Part shown: positions 47,872 to 57,632 of the stretch, in pieces | Numbering within the stretch: position 1 is the stretch's first letter | Layout: each line of letters begins with the position of its first letter | DNA from: AP-15 sp963700185 | GTDB lineage: Bacteria; Pseudomonadota; Alphaproteobacteria; ATCC43930; CGMCC-115725 | Length of the DNA stretch: 64,000 bases | Assembly (NCBI GenBank): GCA_963700185.1 | Contig: CAVOWP010000031.1 | Coordinates: forward strand, 124,001 to 188,000 | Direction: 5' to 3' | Made by a program: the position numbers and the translations under genes | The notes under the pieces: generated by a model | What the model was told of the DNA's origin: nothing | The model's database searches: none | What the model saw: only the letters and a program-made list of their open reading frames with translations

Positions 47872-50255
47872 GCTCGCAACTGGCCGCCGGTCGCGTTTTC
47901 GACTTGCGTGATCAGGCGCTTCGAGAAGCCCTCGATTTCGGCCTCAGTCAGGGTCCGCTCCTGCGGCTGCAGCACCACCGTGATCGCCAGCGATTTTTTG
48001 CCTTCCGGCAGACCCGTCCCTTCATAGATGTCGAACAGACGGATCTCGGAGACCAGCTTGCGGTCGACGCCACGGGCGGCGCGCAGCAGGGTGTCGGCCG
48101 GCAGGCCGCGGTCGACGACAAAGGCGAAATCGCGCTCGATCGGCTGGAATACCGACAGACGCAGCGGCGGTTTCGCGCGCGCTGCACGCGGCGCCGGCAC
48201 GGCATCGAGAAACACTTCAAAGCCGGCGATTGGCGGCCGTGCATCGAGCGCTTCGAGGACCGCCGGATGCAGCTCGCCAAAGGCTCCGAGCACCGTCGGC
48301 CCGAGCCGCAAAGTACCGGCCCGGCCCGGGTGGAACCAGGCGGGCGGGTCGGCGGTAACCTGGATGTTCTCCGCCGGCGCACCCATCGCGGCAAGTGCAG
48401 CGAGCGCGTCGGCCTTGATGTCGTAGAGATCGGCCTCGCGGGCTGGCATTCGCCAGTGCTTCGGGCCGGCGCGCCCGCTGCGCACGCCGGCGGCGGCGAG
48501 CACCTGGCCACCCGTGGTGTCGTCGCGATAGAGCGGTCCGAGTTCGAACAATGCCACTTCGGGGAAGCCGCGGTCCGCGTTGCGGCGTGCCGCCGCGATA
48601 AGCCCCGGCAACAAGGATGGCCGCATTGCATCGAGATCGGCACTGATCGGATTGACGAGACGCAATTCCGGCTGGGCGCCGCCGAACAGCTCCGCCTCGC
48701 GCGTCGAGACGAACGAGAACGTCACCCCCTCGGTCAGCCCGCGTTCGGCGAGGGTGCGGCGGACCAGCTCGGCCCGACGCTGTGGCGGCGCCAGTGCCGG
48801 CCGAGACAGCGGCGTTGCCCGTTCGAGCGGGACCGCCGGGATCTGGTCGTAACCTTTGATGCGCAGCACCTCCTCGACGAGGTCGGCCTCGCCGACGATG
48901 TCGCCGCGCCATGAGGGCGGCTCGACCGAAAGATCGCCGCCCGCGAGGGTCTCGACCGTGCAGCCGAGCGCCGTCAGAATCGCGGCACTCTCCTGATGCG
49001 GCACGTGGAGCCCGCCGAGGCTTGCCGTCCGTTCGGCGCGCAGCACATATCGGCGCCGCCAATCGGGGACGGCGCCGGCCGTGATGACCTCGGACGCCTC
49101 GCCGCCGCACAGCTTCAGCACCAGCCGCGTCGCGATCTCCAGCCCATCCCGGACAAATTCCGGATCGAGGCTGCGCTCGAAGCGATAGCGGGCGTCGCTC
49201 GCAATATTGAGCTTGCGGCCGGTCGCCGCGGTGCGGACCGGATCGAAGAGCGCCGCTTCGATCAGCACCTCGGTGGTCGCTTCGGTGCATGCCGTCGCCT
49301 CACCGCCGATCACGCCGCCGAGGCTCTGCACGCCAGCACGGTCGGCAATGACCGTAATTTCCGGATCGAGCGCGTATTCCTGGCCGTTGAGGGCGAGCAC
49401 GGCTTCGCCCGGCCTCGCCAAACGAACCGTAAGATCGCCTGCGAGCCGGCCTGCATCGAACACATGCAGCGGCCGGTCGAGGTCGAAGGTCAAAAAATTG
49501 GTGATGTCGACGAGGGCCGAGATCGGCCGCAGCCCGATCGCTTCCAGCTTGTTTTGCAGCCAAGCCGGGCTCGTCCCGTTGCGGACGCCGCGAATGTGCC
49601 GCCCGAGAAACAGCGGGCAGGCGGTGCGGTCCTCGATATCGATGCCGATCGGCGAACGGAAATGCCCAGGGATCGGGCTCGTGTCGAGCGGCTTCAACTG
49701 CCCGATACGGGCGGCGGCGAGATCGCGGGCAATCCCGCGGACGCCGAGGCAGTCGGCGCGGTTCGGCGTCACCTTGATGTCGAGGACGGTGTCGGCAAGG
49801 CCGACGAGGTTCGCGTACGGCGCGCCGACCGGCGCATCCTGCGGCAATTCGATGATCCCTTCGTGGTCGTCGCCGAGGCCGAGCTCGTAGGCCGAGCACA
49901 GCATCCCGCGCGAGGCGACGCCGCGAATCACGGTTTCCTTCAATACCGCACCGGTGCGCGGGATGACGGTGCCGGCAGGTGCGAACACCCCCTTCATCCC
50001 GGTGTGCGCGTTGGGCGCGCCGCAAACTACCTGGACTTGCCCTTTCCCGGTATCGACCACGCAGACTTTCAGCCGATCGGCATTGGGATGGCGTTCGGCC
50101 GAGATGACCAAACCTGCCGTGAAGGGTTCGAGACCGGCGGCGCGGTTCTCTACCCCTTCGACGTCGTGGCCGAGCATGATCAGCCGATCAACGATAGCGG
50201 AGAGCGGGGCCTCGGTTTCGAGATGCTCCCTCAGCCAGAAGAGGGTCGTCTTCAT
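47868..50255 (-). CDS. pheT: Phenylalanine--tRNA ligase beta subunit
   Basis: 795 residues, normal length. MKTTLFWLREHLETEAPLSA start, tRNA-binding EMAP-type domain (about 40-150), B3/B4 editing region, B5 (LVEEVLRIKGYDQIPAVP), and the C-terminal anticodon-binding FDX domain (DFAFVVDRGLPADTLLRAAR). Works with PheS as an alpha2beta2 enzyme that charges tRNA-Phe and edits Tyr. Confidence 0.98.
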   Translation of the reverse strand: MKTTLFWLREHLETEAPLSAIVDRLIMLGHDVEGVENRAAGLEPFTAGLVISAERHPNADRLKVCVVDTGKGQVQVVCGAPNAHTGMKGVFAPAGTVIPRTGAVLKETVIRGVASRGMLCSAYELGLGDDHEGIIELPQDAPVGAPYANLVGLADTVLDIKVTPNRADCLGVRGIARDLAAARIGQLKPLDTSPIPGHFRSPIGIDIEDRTACPLFLGRHIRGVRNGTSPAWLQNKLEAIGLRPISALVDITNFLTFDLDRPLHVFDAGRLAGDLTVRLARPGEAVLALNGQEYALDPEITVIADRAGVQSLGGVIGGEATACTEATTEVLIEAALFDPVRTAATGRKLNIASDARYRFERSLDPEFVRDGLEIATRLVLKLCGGEASEVITAGAVPDWRRRYVLRAERTASLGGLHVPHQESAAILTALGCTVETLAGGDLSVEPPSWRGDIVGEADLVEEVLRIKGYDQIPAVPLERATPLSRPALAPPQRRAELVRRTLAERGLTEGVTFSFVSTREAELFGGAQPELRLVNPISADLDAMRPSLLPGLIAAARRNADRGFPEVALFELGPLYRDDTTGGQVLAAAGVRSGRAGPKHWRMPAREADLYDIKADALAALAAMGAPAENIQVTADPPAWFHPGRAGTLRLGPTVLGAFGELHPAVLEALDARPPIAGFEVFLDAVPAPRAARAKPPLRLSVFQPIERDFAFVVDRGLPADTLLRAARGVDRKLVSEIRLFDIYEGTGLPEGKKSLAITVVLQPQERTLTEAEIEGFSKRLITQVENATGGQLRA

Positions 50256-50330
50256 GCTACTTCGCCGGCTATTAGGGGCAAGCTAGACAGCGACAGCCGC
50301 ATGTTCGCGCCCAGCGATTTTGTTTCTCTT

Positions 50331-50546
50331 TCATGCCGCATCCGCACCGGCGGGTTGCGGAATCGGTCGGCCGTCCTCCTCAGCTGCCTCGATCCAGCAG
50401 GCAATCGCGTCCATAACGTTCTCGACCGCCTCTTGCGGCGTCTCGCCGTCCGACATGCAGCCAGGGAGATCGGGAACCTCGGCGAGCCAGCCACCTCCGT
50501 CCGCAGTACTGAGTGGACGCAACGTGATTCGATAGCGATAGGTCAT
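50331..50546 (-). CDS. hicB: HicB-family antitoxin
   Basis: 71 residues with YRITLRPLSTADGGGWLAEV, PDLPGCMSDGETPQEAVENV, the partial RNase-H-like fold of HicB; it has no separate C-terminal DNA-binding domain. Its start overlaps the hicA stop by four bases. Confidence 0.93.
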   Translation of the reverse strand: MTYRYRITLRPLSTADGGGWLAEVPDLPGCMSDGETPQEAVENVMDAIACWIEAAEEDGRPIPQPAGADAA

Positions 50547-50779
50547 TTATCTGTTCTTCCTTCACGGAAACGATCGGCCAGCGCGACGAGCGCGCGAATG
50601 TATATCGCTCTGATCGGTCGGCGCGCCGGAATCGTCAGAGTTGTTCCGCTCGTTGGATCGCGGACTTTATAGTGCGAGCCGCGGCGTGGCGCTGTTATCG
50701 TCAAGCCGCACCCTCGGCAGAGACGCTCGACGTCGATAATCGTCCAATCCGCCTGTGGGTTCGCACGCATTCGCTCCAA
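50543..50779 (-). CDS. hicA: HicA-family toxin (mRNA interferase)
   Basis: 78 residues (or 75 from ATG 50770). CRGCGLTITAPRRGSHYKVR has the catalytic His in GSHYKV, followed by LTIPARRPIRAIYIRALVAL. Double-stranded-RNA-binding-like fold that cleaves mRNA; neutralised by HicB. The pair sits between pheS and pheT in the same direction. Confidence 0.93.
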   Translation of the reverse strand: MERMRANPQADWTIIDVERLCRGCGLTITAPRRGSHYKVRDPTSGTTLTIPARRPIRAIYIRALVALADRFREGRTDK

Positions 50780-50841
50780 AAGGTCGACCGCCCTTATCGC
50801 CTACTTCCACGCGATGATCGCCGCGAGACGGCGGATGAAGT

Positions 50842-51930
50842 TCATGCCGCCCCTCCCGGCAGCGGCCCGCGCACGAGCGAGGGAATGTCGAGCGGCAGGA
50901 AGCCGTAGTGCCGCAACCAGCGCAGGTCGGAATCATAGAATGTGCGCAGGTCCGGGATGCCATATTTAAGCATCGCCACCCGCTCGATCCCCATGCCAAA
51001 GGCAAAACCCTGATATTCGGCCGGGTCGATGCCGCAGTTCTTGAGCACTTGCGGGTGGACCATGCCGCTGCCCAGTATTTCGAGCCAGTCGCCTCCTGCG
51101 CCGATCTTGAGTTCGCCCCCGGTACGGGAGCAGCCGATGTCGACCTCGGCCGAGGGTTCTGTGAACGGGAAATAGCTCGGACGAAAGCGTACCGGCAGGT
51201 CGTCGACGCCGAAGAAGGCGCGGCAGAACTCGATCAGACAGCCCTTCAGATGCCCCATATGGGTCGTGCGGTCGATCACCAGCCCCTCGACCTGGTGAAA
51301 CATCGGCGAGTGCGTCGCATCGTGGTCCATTCGGAAGGTGCGGCCGGGAACAATGATGCGGATCGGTGGTTTCTGCGCCAGCATTGTGCGGATCTGCACA
51401 GGCGAGGTGTGGGTGCGCAATACGAGCCGGGAGCCATCCGGCCGCTCCGGAAGATAAAAAGTGTCGTGCTCCTGCCGAGCCGGGTGCTCGGGCGGGATGT
51501 TGAGCGCGGTGAAATTGTAGAAATCCTCCTCGATATGCGGGCCTTCGGCCACTGCGAAGCCCATTTCGCCAAAGATCGCGACGATCTCGTCAACCGTCTG
51601 GCTGATCGGATGGAGCCGCCCGGCGGTGGCGAAGGGCACCGGCAAGCTCACATCAGCGCGTTCGGCGGCGAGGCGCTGTTCGAGCGCAGCCCGCCCGAGC
51701 CGCGCCGCGGCCTCGGCGAGCGCCGTTGTGATGCGGTCCTTGGCGACGTTCAACGCGGCGCCGGGGCGCCGCCGCTCTTCCGGCTCGAGCCCTCCCAATT
51801 CGCGCATCGCCAGGGTCAATGACCCGCGCCGCCCGAGCACCCTGACGCGCAGCTCTTCGAGTGCCTCGGGCGACGGCGCGGCGGCAATCTCGGCGAGAAT
51901 TACATCGGTCGAAGGGTCCACATCTGCCAT
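50842..51930 (-). CDS. pheS: Phenylalanine--tRNA ligase alpha subunit
   Basis: 362 residues. N-terminal coiled coil, then class II motifs: HPISQTVDEIVAIFGEMGF, the motif 2 region with TFRMDHDATHSPMFHQVEGL, FRPSYFPFTEPSAEVDI, and motif 3 GFAFGMGIERVAMLKYGI. Complete. Operon order here is pheS-hicA-hicB-pheT-ICMT; rplT, the usual upstream neighbour, is not seen in the 280 bases upstream. Confidence 0.98.
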   Translation of the reverse strand: MADVDPSTDVILAEIAAAPSPEALEELRVRVLGRRGSLTLAMRELGGLEPEERRRPGAALNVAKDRITTALAEAAARLGRAALEQRLAAERADVSLPVPFATAGRLHPISQTVDEIVAIFGEMGFAVAEGPHIEEDFYNFTALNIPPEHPARQEHDTFYLPERPDGSRLVLRTHTSPVQIRTMLAQKPPIRIIVPGRTFRMDHDATHSPMFHQVEGLVIDRTTHMGHLKGCLIEFCRAFFGVDDLPVRFRPSYFPFTEPSAEVDIGCSRTGGELKIGAGGDWLEILGSGMVHPQVLKNCGIDPAEYQGFAFGMGIERVAMLKYGIPDLRTFYDSDLRWLRHYGFLPLDIPSLVRGPLPGGAA

Positions 51931-51967
51931 TAGCTCACTCTCACAAACAAAAGGACCGATCGCAGCA

Positions 51968-52110
51968 AGAGCCTCACCCGCCTCGCTACGCTCGGCACCC
52001 TCTCCCGCAGTGCGGGAGAGGGGCTACAACGCATTGAACTCGAAGCTCCTCTCCCGCAATGCGGGAGAGGGGGGACCAAGGCCGCCAGGGCTTGGTGGGT
52101 GAGGGTAGCA
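51968..52110. repeat. CTCTCCCGCANNGCGGGAGAGG palindromic repeats
   Basis: Two copies of a CTCTCCCGCA-GTGCGGGAGAGG palindrome (about 51999-52022 and 52049-52071) inside an imperfect outer repeat CTCACCCGCC...GGTGGGTGAGG. This type of element is scattered between genes in many alphaproteobacteria. Possible transcription attenuator upstream of pheS. Confidence 0.75.
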
Positions 52111-52210
52111 TCGCCGCCCAGGAAGCTCGCATCAGTTTCGGGAGAGATAGTTGCTACACAAGCTGATGGAAACTACCGTGGCTGCACGAGCGCGCGCGCA
52201 GGAGAAAACT

Positions 52211-53239
52211 ATGGAAATCGGCGTCTATCATGAATTTCACTGCCGGCCGGACCAGACCGCGGCGGCGGCGTTCGAGGAGGCGCTGGGACAAATCGAGGCG
52301 GCCGACCGCTGGGGGCTCGACGCGATCTGGCTGGCCGAAATTCATCAGCAAGCCCGCCGCTCGGTGCTGAGCGCGCCGCTGACTGTCGCCGCCGTGATTG
52401 CAGCGCGAACCCGGCGCATCAAGATCGGCACGGGCGTGCAGGTTCTGCCCCTTTGCCATCCGCTGCGACTTGCCGAAGAGACCGCGACGATCGACCAGAT
52501 CAGCAAGGGCCGATTGCTGTTCGGCGTCGGGCGCAGCGGGAATCCGCGATCCTATGTCGCCTATGGCGTGCCCTATTCGGAGAGCCGCGAGCGCTTTCTC
52601 GAGACGCTCGAGATTGTCAAACAGGCATGGACGCAACCGAGCTTTTCATATGAGGGTAAGTACTACAGCTTCAACAACGCCTCAGCCGTGCCGAGGCCCT
52701 ACCAGCAGCCGTGTCCACCGATCCGCGTCGCCGCCGCCAGCGAGGAGACTTTTCCGTCCCTCGGCGAGGCGGGATACCCGATCTTTGTCGCGGTGCGCAG
52801 CGGCTCCCTTTCGGGATTGGCCCCAGATCTCGCCGCCTACCGCAAGGCTTACCGCGAGGCCGGACACCCCGGCGGAGGCGAGGTTTATCTGCGGCTGACC
52901 CTGCATATCGCCGACACCGACCGGCAAGCGCAGGAAGAAGCCGAGGAGAGCATCATGTCCGGATATCGGACCTTGAGCACGCGGCTCGAAAATTCGCCCA
53001 ATCGCCGCCGTGCGGCAGAGGCGGCGACGGTACGGACGATCTCCTACGAAGAGGTCATGCGCGACAAAGTCATCATCGGCAGCCCGGAAAGCGTCGCCGA
53101 CCGGCTGCACCAATTACACGATGAGCTGGGATTGGACGGCATCCTGGCGGAGCTGAACTTCGGCGCGCTGATCCCGCCGGAGCCGATGACCCGCTCGTTG
53201 CAGTTGCTCTGCGAGAAGGTCATGCCCCGCCTTGAATAG
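52211..53239 (+). CDS. LLM-class flavin-dependent oxidoreductase (luciferase-like)
   Basis: About 342 residues. FEEALGQIEAADRWGLDAIW, the LPLCHPLRLAEETATIDQIS stretch, GRLLFGVGRSGNPRSYVAYG and IIGSPESVADRLHQLHDELG are the bacterial luciferase-like pattern. ATG 52211 has GGAGAA upstream; an earlier ATG at 52151 is unlikely. Uses reduced FMN; substrate unknown. Confidence 0.93.
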   Translation: MEIGVYHEFHCRPDQTAAAAFEEALGQIEAADRWGLDAIWLAEIHQQARRSVLSAPLTVAAVIAARTRRIKIGTGVQVLPLCHPLRLAEETATIDQISKGRLLFGVGRSGNPRSYVAYGVPYSESRERFLETLEIVKQAWTQPSFSYEGKYYSFNNASAVPRPYQQPCPPIRVAAASEETFPSLGEAGYPIFVAVRSGSLSGLAPDLAAYRKAYREAGHPGGGEVYLRLTLHIADTDRQAQEEAEESIMSGYRTLSTRLENSPNRRRAAEAATVRTISYEEVMRDKVIIGSPESVADRLHQLHDELGLDGILAELNFGALIPPEPMTRSLQLLCEKVMPRLE

Positions 53240-53240
53240 C

Positions 53241-54074
53241 CTAAGCCCAGATGAGGCTCACGACGAAACGCAGGGATGCGGCAATCAGAAACAGCCCAAA
53301 GCCGATTTCCAGCCGGCGCCTCGGCAGCGCATATGCAAGGCGGGCGCCGAACGGGGCGACCCAGCTCGAGATCGGCGCGATCATGACGACGCCGATCACC
53401 GAGACGAAACCGATGGATAAGGGTGGCAACAAGGCTTGATGAGGCAGGCCGGCGATCAGGTAGCCGAGCGTGCCGGCGATCGTGATCGGTACGCCGAGAC
53501 CGGCCGAGGTGGCGACCGCGTTGTGGATCGGCACGCCGTAGAGCGTCATGACCATTGTTGCGAGCGAGCCGCCGCTGATCCCCATCAGCGACGATGCAAG
53601 TCCGACGAGAAAGCCGTACCCGGTCATCGCGGCAGGTCCGGGCAGGCTCCTGCCCAGCACCCAGCTTGCGCGGCCGACGAGGAGCTTTGCCGCGATGACG
53701 CCGGCGATCACGACGAAGGCCATTTCGAACACTTGCGCTGGTGCGAACGCGGCGGTCACCGACCCGGCCGCAACGCCGATCACAGCCGGCGGAGTCCAGG
53801 ATCGCAGTACCATCGGGACGACCAGACCCTTTGCTCGATGGACCCGGTAAGACCGGACCGTCGTCGGGACGATAATCGCGAGGGAGGTTCCGACGCACAG
53901 CTGCATGCGGGCCTCCTCGGGAACACTGACGAGGCGGAATACCTCGAAGAGCACCGGCACAATAACTGCACCGCCGCCAACTCCGAATAATCCGGCGAGC
54001 AGGCCGGTGACAACCCCGGCGGCCATTACGGCGATGGCAAGCCAAACCAGCTCGGCGATCGGCACCCCGGCCAT
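53241..54074 (-). CDS. TauE/SafE-family membrane permease
   Basis: 277 residues, about eight membrane segments. GLLAGLFGVGGGAVIVPVLF near the N terminus and LVGLASSLMGISGGSLATMV near 160 are the two family repeats. Members export sulfite, sulfoacetate or similar anions. Stop-to-start distance to the MmgE/PrpD gene is three bases, so the two are co-transcribed. Convergent with the LLM gene. Confidence 0.92.
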   Translation of the reverse strand: MAGVPIAELVWLAIAVMAAGVVTGLLAGLFGVGGGAVIVPVLFEVFRLVSVPEEARMQLCVGTSLAIIVPTTVRSYRVHRAKGLVVPMVLRSWTPPAVIGVAAGSVTAAFAPAQVFEMAFVVIAGVIAAKLLVGRASWVLGRSLPGPAAMTGYGFLVGLASSLMGISGGSLATMVMTLYGVPIHNAVATSAGLGVPITIAGTLGYLIAGLPHQALLPPLSIGFVSVIGVVMIAPISSWVAPFGARLAYALPRRRLEIGFGLFLIAASLRFVVSLIWA

Positions 54075-54077
54075 GGC

Positions 54078-55427
54078 TCAGTCGCAGCCGAAGCGGCGCA
54101 GCGGCTCGGTCAACTCGGCAATGCTCTGCCAGTCCTCACAGCGATCTACGGCATTCTCGACGGCAGCTACCCCTTCCGGGACGAGGACGACGCCGGCGAG
54201 TTGCCGGAACTTGTCGCGGATCTCGGATTCGGCAAAGGGCTGCTGAAAATCGCCCCTGTGGCTCTCTCGCGAATGAGTGCTGTGGCGGCCGTCCGTCAGG
54301 GTCACGGTGACGCGGGCCGGCCTCAGCCGCGGCCCCACTGCGGTCATCGCCGGGTCTTCCGTCACGTCCACGCGGTGACGCAGCGCCGTTATTACCGGAT
54401 CCCGCAGAGCGGAATCGTCGAGTGCGCCGTAGCCGGCACCGCCTCGCACTACCATCACCGCGGCGGCATGAGGCAGGGAGTATTTGGAGGCGAAATAGTT
54501 AGGCGGATCCGAGCTGCGCATCACCGAAGCAAACCGGTAGGTCGCTATGTCGATCCGGTCGATCTCGTCCGGCTGCGCGTGCAATTCGGCCAGCGCCTCC
54601 TCAAGGCAATCGAGCGCGGGGTGGATCGGGTTGCAACACGCATAGAGCCGGAAATAATTGCGCGTGATGTGCCAAACCGTGCCGAGGTCTTCGAGCAGGC
54701 GTTCGGGCGTGAAGCCGCTTCCGACGAGATCGCCCAGCGCCTGCTCAATGGCATCGTCCTGCGCTGCGAAACCGGCACGCGCCAATTCGGGCGCTAGGGC
54801 TGCGGCAAAGCCGCTCATCCCGCCGGCGACATTGAGGGCCGTCGCACCCGCCACTGCGTTGGTATAACTCGGCGTCAACAGCAACGTCGTCGCAATGCGA
54901 ACGGCACGGCTGATGCCGGCCGCATCGAGGCCGCACAGCCGCGCTCCCGCAGCTGCCGCGGCCAGCAGCGGCACTTGCCCGTTCTGGTGCGCCAATGGTC
55001 GGGGCGTGAAGCCCCCGGCCAGCCGGGCGGCGACATCATAACCGAGGACGAAGCTGGCGAGCATGTCGCGGCCGGTGCTTCCCCGTTGCTCGCCGACGGC
55101 CAGAACTCCGGGCAGCACCTGCATCGCCGCCTGACCCGAAACAAAGCGCAGCCCCTCGCACAGCTCGATGGACCGCCCGGCAATGCCGTTCAACAGCGCA
55201 GCGGTGCGCGGATCATGGGTCGGCCAGCCCCGCGCAAATACCGTCGCCCCGGTTCCAGCTGTACCGGCGAGAGCGTCCCTCAACGCGCGCACTTCGGGAC
55301 GTTCCGCGCCCGCCAGGATGACCCCCAGGGTGTCGAGCACCACCAGCTTTGTATGGCGCTGCACGGGCTCTGGAATATCTTCCCATTGCGTCTGCGCGAC
55401 AAACTGCGCCAGGGCTTCAATCTGCAT
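54078..55427 (-). CDS. MmgE/PrpD-family protein
   Basis: 449 residues. LVVLDTLGVILAGAERPEV, NGIAGRSIELCEGLRF (an unusual replacement of the usual HxxDFDDTH), LASFVLGYDVAARLAGGF, YKLYACC-like FRLYACCNPIHPALD and KYSLPHAAAVMVVRG. Members dehydrate or isomerise 2-methylcitrate or itaconate-type acids. The substitution near residue 85 suggests a different substrate. ATG 55427 has AAGGA six bases upstream. Confidence 0.9.
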   Translation of the reverse strand: MQIEALAQFVAQTQWEDIPEPVQRHTKLVVLDTLGVILAGAERPEVRALRDALAGTAGTGATVFARGWPTHDPRTAALLNGIAGRSIELCEGLRFVSGQAAMQVLPGVLAVGEQRGSTGRDMLASFVLGYDVAARLAGGFTPRPLAHQNGQVPLLAAAAAGARLCGLDAAGISRAVRIATTLLLTPSYTNAVAGATALNVAGGMSGFAAALAPELARAGFAAQDDAIEQALGDLVGSGFTPERLLEDLGTVWHITRNYFRLYACCNPIHPALDCLEEALAELHAQPDEIDRIDIATYRFASVMRSSDPPNYFASKYSLPHAAAVMVVRGGAGYGALDDSALRDPVITALRHRVDVTEDPAMTAVGPRLRPARVTVTLTDGRHSTHSRESHRGDFQQPFAESEIRDKFRQLAGVVLVPEGVAAVENAVDRCEDWQSIAELTEPLRRFGCD

Positions 55428-55616
55428 ACCCATTCCTTAAGCGCTCCTGCGATTTCGTGTTCAAACTACTTGAGCACTCTAGCAGGTGATCGGAATTTTG
55501 GGCTTGCCTTTGCGGCAGCAGTCACCTACATCACCGGCTCGGGGTTAAGCAGGCGCCCCGTCAGACGGCCTATCGTCCAAGCTCTGCGCCACTCGCTACG
55601 CGAGGAGCGCGCGACC

Positions 55617-56423
55617 ATGGACGAAGGCCGTTTTTTAATATCCGCATCCGATTTGTACCGCCGGCACGGCACTGCCGCAGCGCCGCTGCTGATCGATGTC
55701 CGCCTAGGCCCTGTATTCGAAGCCGACGAATGGATAATTGCCGGCGCAGTCCGCCGCCCGCCCGAAGCCATCGAGCGATGGGGCCGCGAGATCCCGCCCG
55801 GATCCCCGGTCGTCGTCTATTGCGCGCAGGGCCACGAGGCCAGTCAGGGCGCCGCCGCGATCTTGCGCGAGATCGGCGCGGCGGCGCGCTATCTCGAAGG
55901 CGGCATCGCAGCGTGGGCAGAAGCCGAGCTGCCGCGACGCCATAAGCTCGCACAGAGCTCGGCCAGCTGGGTCACTCGCGAGCGCCCGAAAATCGACCGC
56001 ATCGCCTGCCCGTGGCTGATCCGCCGCTTTATCGACCCTGAAGCGTCCTTCCTCTACGTCCCGACCGAGCAGGTGTTCGACGTTGCGAAGTCGACCGGCG
56101 CCGTCGCTTATGACATTCCCGGCGCCGAGCCGTTCTCGCATGACGGCGAGCTGTGCAGTTTCGATGCGTTTCTCAAAGTCTATGGGATCAGCGATCCGGC
56201 GCTCGACGCTCTCGCGCTGATCGTCCGGGGGGCCGATACCGCACGCCTCGATCTCGCGCCGCAATCGCCGGGGCTGCTGGCGCTGTCGCTCGGGCTCTCG
56301 GCCAACTTCCCGGACGACCATGCGATGCTCGAACACGGCATGGTGATGTACGACGCGCTTTACGCCTGGTGCCGGTCGCTGCAGGCCGAGACCCATGGCT
56401 GGAACCCAGAGCTCGGAAGATGA
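55617..56423 (+). CDS. chrB: Rhodanese-ChrB-type chromate-resistance protein
   Basis: 268 residues. N-terminal rhodanese domain (LLIDVRLGPVFEADEWIIAG, VVVYCAQGHEAS with active-site Cys), then the ChrB C-terminal domain with RPKIDRIACPWLIRRFIDPE and ASFLYVPTEQVFDVA, GAEPFSHDGELCSFDAFL. ChrB regulates or assists chromate efflux by ChrA. ATG 55617 follows GAGGAG. The stop overlaps the chrA start (ATGA). Confidence 0.93.
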   Translation: MDEGRFLISASDLYRRHGTAAAPLLIDVRLGPVFEADEWIIAGAVRRPPEAIERWGREIPPGSPVVVYCAQGHEASQGAAAILREIGAAARYLEGGIAAWAEAELPRRHKLAQSSASWVTRERPKIDRIACPWLIRRFIDPEASFLYVPTEQVFDVAKSTGAVAYDIPGAEPFSHDGELCSFDAFLKVYGISDPALDALALIVRGADTARLDLAPQSPGLLALSLGLSANFPDDHAMLEHGMVMYDALYAWCRSLQAETHGWNPELGR

Positions 56424-57620
56424 CGGCGGCCCCGGATCAATCGGCGCCTATGCCGGCGGCGCAGCGCCGCCCCATACCGGAAATCGTCCTCTATTTCCTG
56501 CGTCTCGGCACGATCGGTTTTGGCGGCCCGGTTGCACTCGTCGGGCAGATGGAAAAGGAGCTGGTCGGCGAGAAGGGGTGGCTGACGAAGGAGGAGATGC
56601 GCGACGCGATCGCAGTCTCGCAATCGCTGCCGGGGCCGCTCGCGATCCAGGTCGGAATCTTCATCGCCTATCTGCGCGGCGGATTCTGGGGCGCCTGGGC
56701 CGGCGGCTGGGCCTTCATCCTGCCGAACTTTCTGATCGTCGCCGCGCTTGGCGCGCTCTACGTCTATTTCGGCGGTCTGCAGCTGGATGACCGCGATCTT
56801 CTACGGCGTCAGCCCGGCGGTGATCGCGCTGATCCTCCACTCCTGCTACCGCCTCGCCAAGCTCGGCATGGAGGACTGGCTGCAATGGGTAATTGCCGCC
56901 GCCTGCTTCGTCGTCACGATCCGGCTTGAGGCCGAGGTGGCGATCCTGTTCATCGGCGCCGGCATTCTCGGCATCCTCTATTACGGCTCGCTGTTTCGCG
57001 GCGGCGGCGCATCGACGCCTTTGCTTGCGCTCCTGCCAGTAGCCATTCCCGCGACCAAGGCGCCAACCGCCTCGATTCTCGGGCAACTGGCCGCCTTCTT
57101 CCTGAAAGCCGGCAGCCTCACCTTCGGCAGCGGTCTGGTCATCGTCCCGTTTCTTGAGAAGGGGCTAGTGCAGCAATACGGATGGCTCAATGGGCGGGAA
57201 TTCCTGGTCGCCGTCGCGGTCGGCATGCTGAGCCCTGGTCCGGTGGTCATCACCGCGACCTTTGTGGGCTTTCTGGTGGCCGGGTTCTGGGGTTCTCTGG
57301 TCTCGACGCTCGCGATCTTTCTGCCGTCCTTCATCCTGATCCTGGTCGTGGCGCCGATCCTGATACGCCACCGCGCCAACCGGAACGTGCAAGGCTTCGT
57401 CAAAGGCGCCTATGCCGCCGCGATCGGCACGATCCTCGGCGCCTGCGTCCTGCTCGGCAAGATTGCCATCGGCGACTGGCTCACGATCCTGATCGCGCTC
57501 GGCAGCCTCGGCATCCTCTTCCGCTGGAAGGTCAACAACCCGCTGCTGGTCGGTGCGACGGCAGTCATCGGGTTGATCGCCTTCCCGCTGCTTCAGCCTG
57601 CCTGGGTCATGGTGAAGTAG
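56420..57620 (+). CDS. chrA: Chromate transporter ChrA, frameshifted
   Basis: Two-domain (long-chain) CHR transporter. First domain: LYFLRLGTIGFGGPVALVGQ, EEMRDAIAVSQSLPGPLAIQ, GFWGAWAGGWAFILPNFLIV. Frame is lost near 56779-56784 (CTGCAGCTGG); the other frame continues TAIFYGVSPAVIALILHSCY and then a second domain (FLKAGSLTFGSGLVIVPFLE, GMLSPGPVVITATFVGFLVA). Removing one base joins them to about 400 residues. Exports chromate across the inner membrane. Confidence 0.92.
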
Positions 57621-57632
57621 AAGGACGCGAAC

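Noticed and set aside
51968..52110. Possible short CRISPR array
   Set aside because: Only two palindromic copies with unequal context; it fits a dispersed intergenic repeat.
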